DNA of 64,000 bases from DASQZJ01 sp035638775. Its GTDB lineage: Bacteria > Pseudomonadota > Gammaproteobacteria > UBA5335 > SLRW01. The notes under the pieces were generated by a model. That model saw only the letters and a program-made list of their open reading frames with translations. It had not been told where the DNA came from and did not search any database. Positions 61,016-64,000 of this stretch are shown one piece after another. Positions within the stretch are counted from its first letter, which is position 1, and each line of letters opens with the position of its first letter. The position numbers and the translations under genes were made by a program. The DNA lies in assembly GCA_035638775.1 (NCBI GenBank), contig DASQZJ010000012.1, positions 157,171 through 221,170 on the forward strand, given 5' to 3'.

Positions 61016-61603
61016 TCAGGGGTTGACGAGAATTCGCTGCCACCGCCCGTCTGCATGGCAGTAGCGGACGCGATCGTGCAGGCGGCCCGGCCTCGAGGCC
61101 CAGAACTCGATCATGTCAGGCACCACCCGCAGACCGGACCAGTGGGGCGGACGGGGCACCTGCGCGTCGCGGTAGCGCTCCTCGTAGTCACGCAGGCGCC
61201 GCTCCAGCGATTCCCGCGAATCCAGCGGGCGCGATTGCTCCGAGGCCCAGGCACCCAGCTGGCTCATCCGCGGTCGGCTCGCCCAGTAGGCGTCCGCCTC
61301 CGACTCGGCGACCGGTTCCACGCTGCCCTCCACGAGCACCTGCTCCCGCAGCGGCTGCCAGAAGAAGCACAGCGCGGCGCGGGGGTTCTGCTCGAGCTGC
61401 CGGCCCTTGCGGCTCTGCAGGTTGGTGTAGAAGACGAAGCCGCGCTCGTCGGCCCGCTTCAGCAACACGGTGCGCGCGGCGGGGCGGCCTTCCGCGTCGG
61501 CCGTCGCCAGCGTCATCGCATCCGGCTCCCCCGGAACCTCCTCTCTCGCCCGCGCCCAGACTTCCTGGAAGCGCTCCATCGCTTCCCGGTGAAGATGATC
61601 CAT
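61016..61603 (-). CDS. pdxH: Pyridoxamine 5'-phosphate oxidase
   Basis: FMN enzyme that oxidises pyridoxine or pyridoxamine 5'-phosphate to PLP. The ATG at 61603 has GGGAGG 9 bases upstream and gives 195 residues, slightly short for the family (about 210-220) because the N-terminal arm is brief. Motifs are MTLATADAEGRPAARTVLLK, FYTNLQSRKGRQL and the C-terminal MIEFWASRPGRLHDR with RWQRILVNP. It supplies the cofactor used by several aminotransferases in this window. Confidence 0.94.
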   Translation of the reverse strand: MDHLHREAMERFQEVWARAREEVPGEPDAMTLATADAEGRPAARTVLLKRADERGFVFYTNLQSRKGRQLEQNPRAALCFFWQPLREQVLVEGSVEPVAESEADAYWASRPRMSQLGAWASEQSRPLDSRESLERRLRDYEERYRDAQVPRPPHWSGLRVVPDMIEFWASRPGRLHDRVRYCHADGRWQRILVNP

Positions 61604-61644
61604 GCAGCCGGTCCTCCCGGTGGTCCTTGGTTTCCGCGGCGGTT

Positions 61645-62034
61645 TCACTGCAGCCAGAGCAGGAACCCGGCCGGATTCATGGTGACCGCCACCGATACGA
61701 TGTAGCCGAACACCCCCAGCGCCGCCACCCATGCCCCTGCCCGGACGGCGCGCGTCGGCCCGCGCTTGAGTGCCACGGTGCCCAGGCCGATGTACAGCAC
61801 CAGCCCCAGGAGCTTGGCATCCAGCCAGTGGCTCCAGGGCGGATACTGACGGATCAGCCACGCCAGAGTGACTCCGCTGAGCAGCAGAACGGTATCGATG
61901 ACGTGCGGGGCGATCCGGACCCATCGGCGCTGCAGCCTGGCCGGGTCGCTCAGCATCCACAGCCCGCGCACGAAGAACAGCGACAGGCTGAGGGCCACAC
62001 TGGTGACGTGGACGATCTTTACCCAGAAAAACAT
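61645..62034 (-). CDS. SirB2-family inner membrane protein
   Basis: Protein of 129 residues with four predicted membrane helices (about 5-24, 42-62, 72-92, 98-120). The opening MFFWVKIVHVTSVALSLSLFFVRGLWM resembles the SirB2/YchQ family. The function is unknown. It is 41 bases upstream of pdxH on the same strand and may be co-transcribed. The ATG at 62034 is the natural start. Confidence 0.8.
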   Translation of the reverse strand: MFFWVKIVHVTSVALSLSLFFVRGLWMLSDPARLQRRWVRIAPHVIDTVLLLSGVTLAWLIRQYPPWSHWLDAKLLGLVLYIGLGTVALKRGPTRAVRAGAWVAALGVFGYIVSVAVTMNPAGFLLWLQ

Positions 62035-62364
62035 GTCCGGACAGGGCGAGTGGTCGTTGGCCGGCCGGGGCGCGGCGCGTCGGTGTGCGCGAGTCTACCA
62101 CACGAGCGCCCGCCCGGCGGCCCGCTCGGTGATTGATCTGAGTCAATTTCTTCCGGCCATGACACGCCTAGACTCTCTTTCAACGGTCGGCGTCTTATTC
62201 CGGTGCCTCGACGCGGCCGTTCACCGGCCGCTCGGATATCCAAGCCCCCCCTGGAGTCCGGGCGGTTCGGTTCTACTTCAAACGGGAGACGAGCGCATGA
62301 CCAGCGCGGCATTCCGTACACGCTGGCCCCTGTGTCCCGCCTCGACCGGCCCCGCAGGTGCCTC
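62035..62364. other. 330-base divergent region between the SirB2-like gene and ubiT
   Basis: It holds the FNR-type site, a matching -10 element and a small ORF leading into ubiT (separate entries). I see no convincing promoter toward the SirB2-like gene. Confidence 0.6.
62133..62174 (+). promoter_or_regulatory. FNR/Anr-type class II promoter for ubiT
   Basis: TTGATCTGAGTCAA (62133-62146) matches the FNR box TTGAT-N4-ATCAA at 9 of 10 positions. TAGACT at 62169-62174 falls at -12 to -7 if the box is centred at -41.5, the classical class II activator spacing, with a predicted start near 62181. Anaerobic activation of ubiT is inferred. Confidence 0.7.
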
Positions 62365-62368
62365 GTGA
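62297..62368 (+). CDS. Possible 23-residue leader ORF coupled to ubiT
   Basis: ATG at 62297 is preceded by GGGAG at an 8-base distance and encodes MTSAAFRTRWPLCPASTGPA plus three residues. Its TGA overlaps the ubiT GTG as GTGA. The strong ribosome site and exact overlap suggest translational coupling. No homology is recognised, and it could be fortuitous. Confidence 0.4.
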   Translation: MTSAAFRTRWPLCPASTGPAGAS

Positions 62369-62880
62369 CCGGCTCACGTCCCGTGGTTCCCGCCCCCCTC
62401 GCGCGGCAGCTGGATCGGGTCGCCACCCGCGTGCTGGGCATGCTCGTCAATCACGTCACGGCGGGCCAGGACATCACCGGGCGCCTGCAGGAGATCGAGG
62501 ACAAGCGCCTGGCCCTGCAGGTCGACGACCTGGGCGCCCGCCTAGTCTGGCGCATCGTGACCGGCCGGCTGGTCCCGGCGGCGGGCGATCCCGCGCCGGA
62601 CATCACCATCCGGGGCCGCTGGCGGGACTTCGCCCGTCTGGCGCTGCGCTCGGAGGATCCCGACACGCTGTTCTTTCAGCGCAGGCTCTGCCTGGAGGGC
62701 GAGACCGAGACCGGCCTCTACGTAAAGAATCTGCTGGACGCCATGGAGTTCGACGGCGAGCTCTACCTGCAGGAGCACTTCCGCCCGGGCGCCGCGGAGC
62801 GCCTGCGGCACCTCGCACGCGGCACGGACCTTTCGCGGCGCCTGGCCCGGCTGCGCGACGCGATGCGCGCCCGCCTTTGA
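62365..62880 (+). CDS. ubiT: Ubiquinone biosynthesis accessory factor UbiT, SCP2 domain
   Basis: Sterol-carrier-protein-like lipid-binding factor for oxygen-independent ubiquinone synthesis with UbiU and UbiV (established for E. coli YhbT). It has 171 residues, with the strongly conserved DPDTLFFQRRLCLEGETETG and YVKNLLDAMEF. The start is GTG at 62365, overlapping a small upstream ORF. It lies tail to tail with ubiV (31-base GC-rich gap), unlike the divergent E. coli arrangement. The FNR-type promoter upstream fits its anaerobic role. Confidence 0.92.
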   Translation: MTGSRPVVPAPLARQLDRVATRVLGMLVNHVTAGQDITGRLQEIEDKRLALQVDDLGARLVWRIVTGRLVPAAGDPAPDITIRGRWRDFARLALRSEDPDTLFFQRRLCLEGETETGLYVKNLLDAMEFDGELYLQEHFRPGAAERLRHLARGTDLSRRLARLRDAMRARL

Positions 62881-62911
62881 GCCGCCGCGCCCCCGGCGGG
62901 GCGGGCGCGCA

Positions 62912-63799
62912 TCAGGACACCGCCACCATCCCCGCCGCCCCGTACCAGTAGCCGTTGCACGCACCGCCGACGGCGAACGGTTCCGCCAGGCCCGCGGCCT
63001 CCGCCGGCGCCAGCCTGCCGTCGATCACTCCCCGGAACAGGGACACCACGTCGCCGGTGTGCGTCGGTTGCGGGGATACGCGCACCACGTCGACCCCGAG
63101 CTGCTGCAGCTCGGGGATCATCCCGATCAGGCTCGCCGTGCGCCCCGACTGGACCTGGATCCCGTTGATCGTGAACAGCCCTTCCCCTTCCCGGGTCGCC
63201 AGCGGCAGCCCCTGCGGATGATCCATGCAGCGGAAGCCGCACTGGTCCTTCGGCACGTCGGCTGCCCGGGCGGTGAAACACCGCGCGGAAAACGCCAGTG
63301 GCAGCCTTCCCCAGGCGAAGACTTCGGTTTCGAGATCGCCGGGCCGCTGTGCCTGGATGGCCGCCAGCGAATCCCGCGACAGCTCGACCGGCATCACCCA
63401 GCGAATGGCTCCGAGCGAGGCCAGCAGCTCCAGGGTCGCCGCATTGTAGGTGTTGAAGTGCGGGCCGGCGACGAAGCCGGGGCCGGCCGCGGCCATCTCG
63501 ACCGCCGAGAGGTCGTTGGCCTCCACCGGGTACTCGCCGTTGCCGACGAGCCGGCGCACCACGCCCAGCTCCGACCCGGCCTCCAGCAGGGACAGCGTGG
63601 AGAGCACCGGCTGCTTGCCGGCCGCGCGCAGCTGGCCGGCGAGCTCGAGCCAGTCGTCGATGCCGAGCTCGCGCCGCTTGGAGCAGACCGTCTCGCCCAG
63701 GTAGACGATGTCCACCGGCAGCTCCGCCACCCGCCCGTAGAAATCCAGCACCTGCTGCCGGGGCCAGAAATACACGATCGGGCCAAGCGAAATCTTCAT
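62912..63799 (-). CDS. ubiV: Oxygen-independent ubiquinone hydroxylation protein UbiV, U32 family
   Basis: Partner of UbiU in oxygen-independent hydroxylation of the ubiquinone ring, carrying a 4Fe-4S cluster (established for E. coli YhbV). The protein has 295 residues. The four cluster cysteines are present at Cys39, Cys174, Cys187 and Cys191, with the same relative spacing as in E. coli. Other family marks are YLGETVCSKRREL, MPVELSRD and LPLAFSARCFTAR. The ATG at 63799 overlaps the ubiU stop as ATGA. Confidence 0.95.
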   Translation of the reverse strand: MKISLGPIVYFWPRQQVLDFYGRVAELPVDIVYLGETVCSKRRELGIDDWLELAGQLRAAGKQPVLSTLSLLEAGSELGVVRRLVGNGEYPVEANDLSAVEMAAAGPGFVAGPHFNTYNAATLELLASLGAIRWVMPVELSRDSLAAIQAQRPGDLETEVFAWGRLPLAFSARCFTARAADVPKDQCGFRCMDHPQGLPLATREGEGLFTINGIQVQSGRTASLIGMIPELQQLGVDVVRVSPQPTHTGDVVSLFRGVIDGRLAPAEAAGLAEPFAVGGACNGYWYGAAGMVAVS

Positions 63800-64000
63800 T
63801 GCCAGCGCCTCTGCAGTGCTCCGAGGGTGTGCGTGCGACCTTCCGCCAGGCGGTCCAGGCGTGCCGCCAGGGCGGGATCCGGAACATAGCCCTCCGGATC
63901 GGCCGCCGCCTGGTCCAGTGCCGCACGCATCACCCGCGTGGCCTCGGCCACGTACGCCGGGCTGCGCTGGCGCCCTTCCACCTTGACCGCCGCCACGCCC
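63796..64000 (-). CDS. ubiU: Oxygen-independent ubiquinone hydroxylation protein UbiU, C-terminal fragment
   Basis: Last 68 or so codons of UbiU (U32 family, E. coli YhbU); the rest lies beyond the window. KVEGRQRSPAYVAEATRVMR is the typical C-terminal KIEGR-type motif, followed by a YVPD segment. The iron-sulfur cysteines are outside the window. Coupling to ubiV by a 4-base overlap and the neighbouring ubiT make the assignment firm. Confidence 0.85.
   Translation of the reverse strand, partial: GVAAVKVEGRQRSPAYVAEATRVMRAALDQAAADPEGYVPDPALAARLDRLAEGRTHTLGALQRRWQ

Noticed and set aside
62889..62902. GCCCC-CGGC-GGGGC hairpin between ubiT and ubiV as a terminator
   Set aside because: Only a 5-bp GC stem with no T run, in a region where such palindromes arise easily by composition.
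1..64000. Search for CRISPR arrays, transposases, integrases, phage genes, toxin-antitoxin pairs and secretion or defence clusters
   Set aside because: Nothing supporting any of these was found; nearly every base is covered by conserved housekeeping or metabolic genes.

Overview
The window is a very GC-rich, tightly packed chromosomal segment from a Gram-negative gammaproteobacterium. Evidence for this is the lipid A genes (lpxD-fabZ-lpxA-lpxB, kdsA), outer-membrane assembly genes (bamA, skp/ompH, rseP), rpoS with nlpD-pcm-surE, and gene orders shared with Escherichia, Pseudomonas and Xanthomonas. The mixture of Pseudomonas-like (glnD-dapC-dapD-dapE) and Xanthomonas-like (prfB-lysS near rpfE-recJ; an Smr gene between truD and surE) neighbourhoods suggests a purple-sulfur or Xanthomonadales-like lineage (Ectothiorhodospiraceae/Chromatiales are plausible). 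That placement is inference only. I see no tRNA, rRNA, CRISPR array, insertion sequence, prophage or origin.

Layout. 1-2231 (+): the end of a ygfZ-like gene, then a caa3-type CtaG and a Sco copper protein for cytochrome oxidase assembly. 2234-6704 (-): an acyl-CoA synthetase, lysS and prfB, the last with an intact programmed +1 frameshift. 6909-9501 (+): an OmpA-like porin with thrombospondin type 3 repeats, overlapped by an amidase gene. 9526-16078 (-): recJ, rpfE-like, thrC, hom and alaC, an amino-acid block for threonine and alanine. 16349-16729 (+): a small Mth938-domain protein. 16804-20185 (-): surE-pcm-nlpD-rpoS. 20383-20943 (+): an Smr-domain protein. 20944-30000 (-): ispD-ispF-truD, ftsB, eno, kdsA, pyrG, tilS and accA. 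30097-48380 (-): one long envelope and translation block read as rpsB-tsf-pyrH-frr-uppS-cdsA-dxr-rseP-bamA-ompH-lpxD-fabZ-lpxA-lpxB-rnhB-dnaE. 48666-55966 (+): map, glnD and the lysine/diaminopimelate genes dapC, dapD and dapE, with an ArsC-like gene between dapD and dapE. 55978-64000: accessory metabolism, namely a gamma-class carbonic anhydrase, a broken thioesterase gene, a divergent alcohol/aldehyde dehydrogenase pair, a hydroxyisobutyrate-dehydrogenase-type enzyme, pdxH, a SirB2-type membrane protein and the oxygen-independent ubiquinone genes ubiT, ubiV and ubiU (partial).

Genes in the long minus-strand blocks usually touch or overlap by 4 bases (ATGA or GTGA), so translational coupling is the rule. 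GTG and TTG starts are frequent. Convergent genes often abut with 0-30 bases between their stops.

The window is mostly conserved housekeeping and I do not see a convincing new defence or mobile system. The observations most worth checking are: an FNR-type class II promoter in front of ubiT with a small coupled upstream ORF; a roughly 19-base insertion that frameshifts a YbgC-type thioesterase gene; a run of ten C in the 5' part of rpoS; an acidic repeat-bearing C-terminal extension on ribosomal protein S2; a cysteine cluster inside threonine synthase; and an AT-rich palindromic island between lysS and the acyl-CoA synthetase gene.
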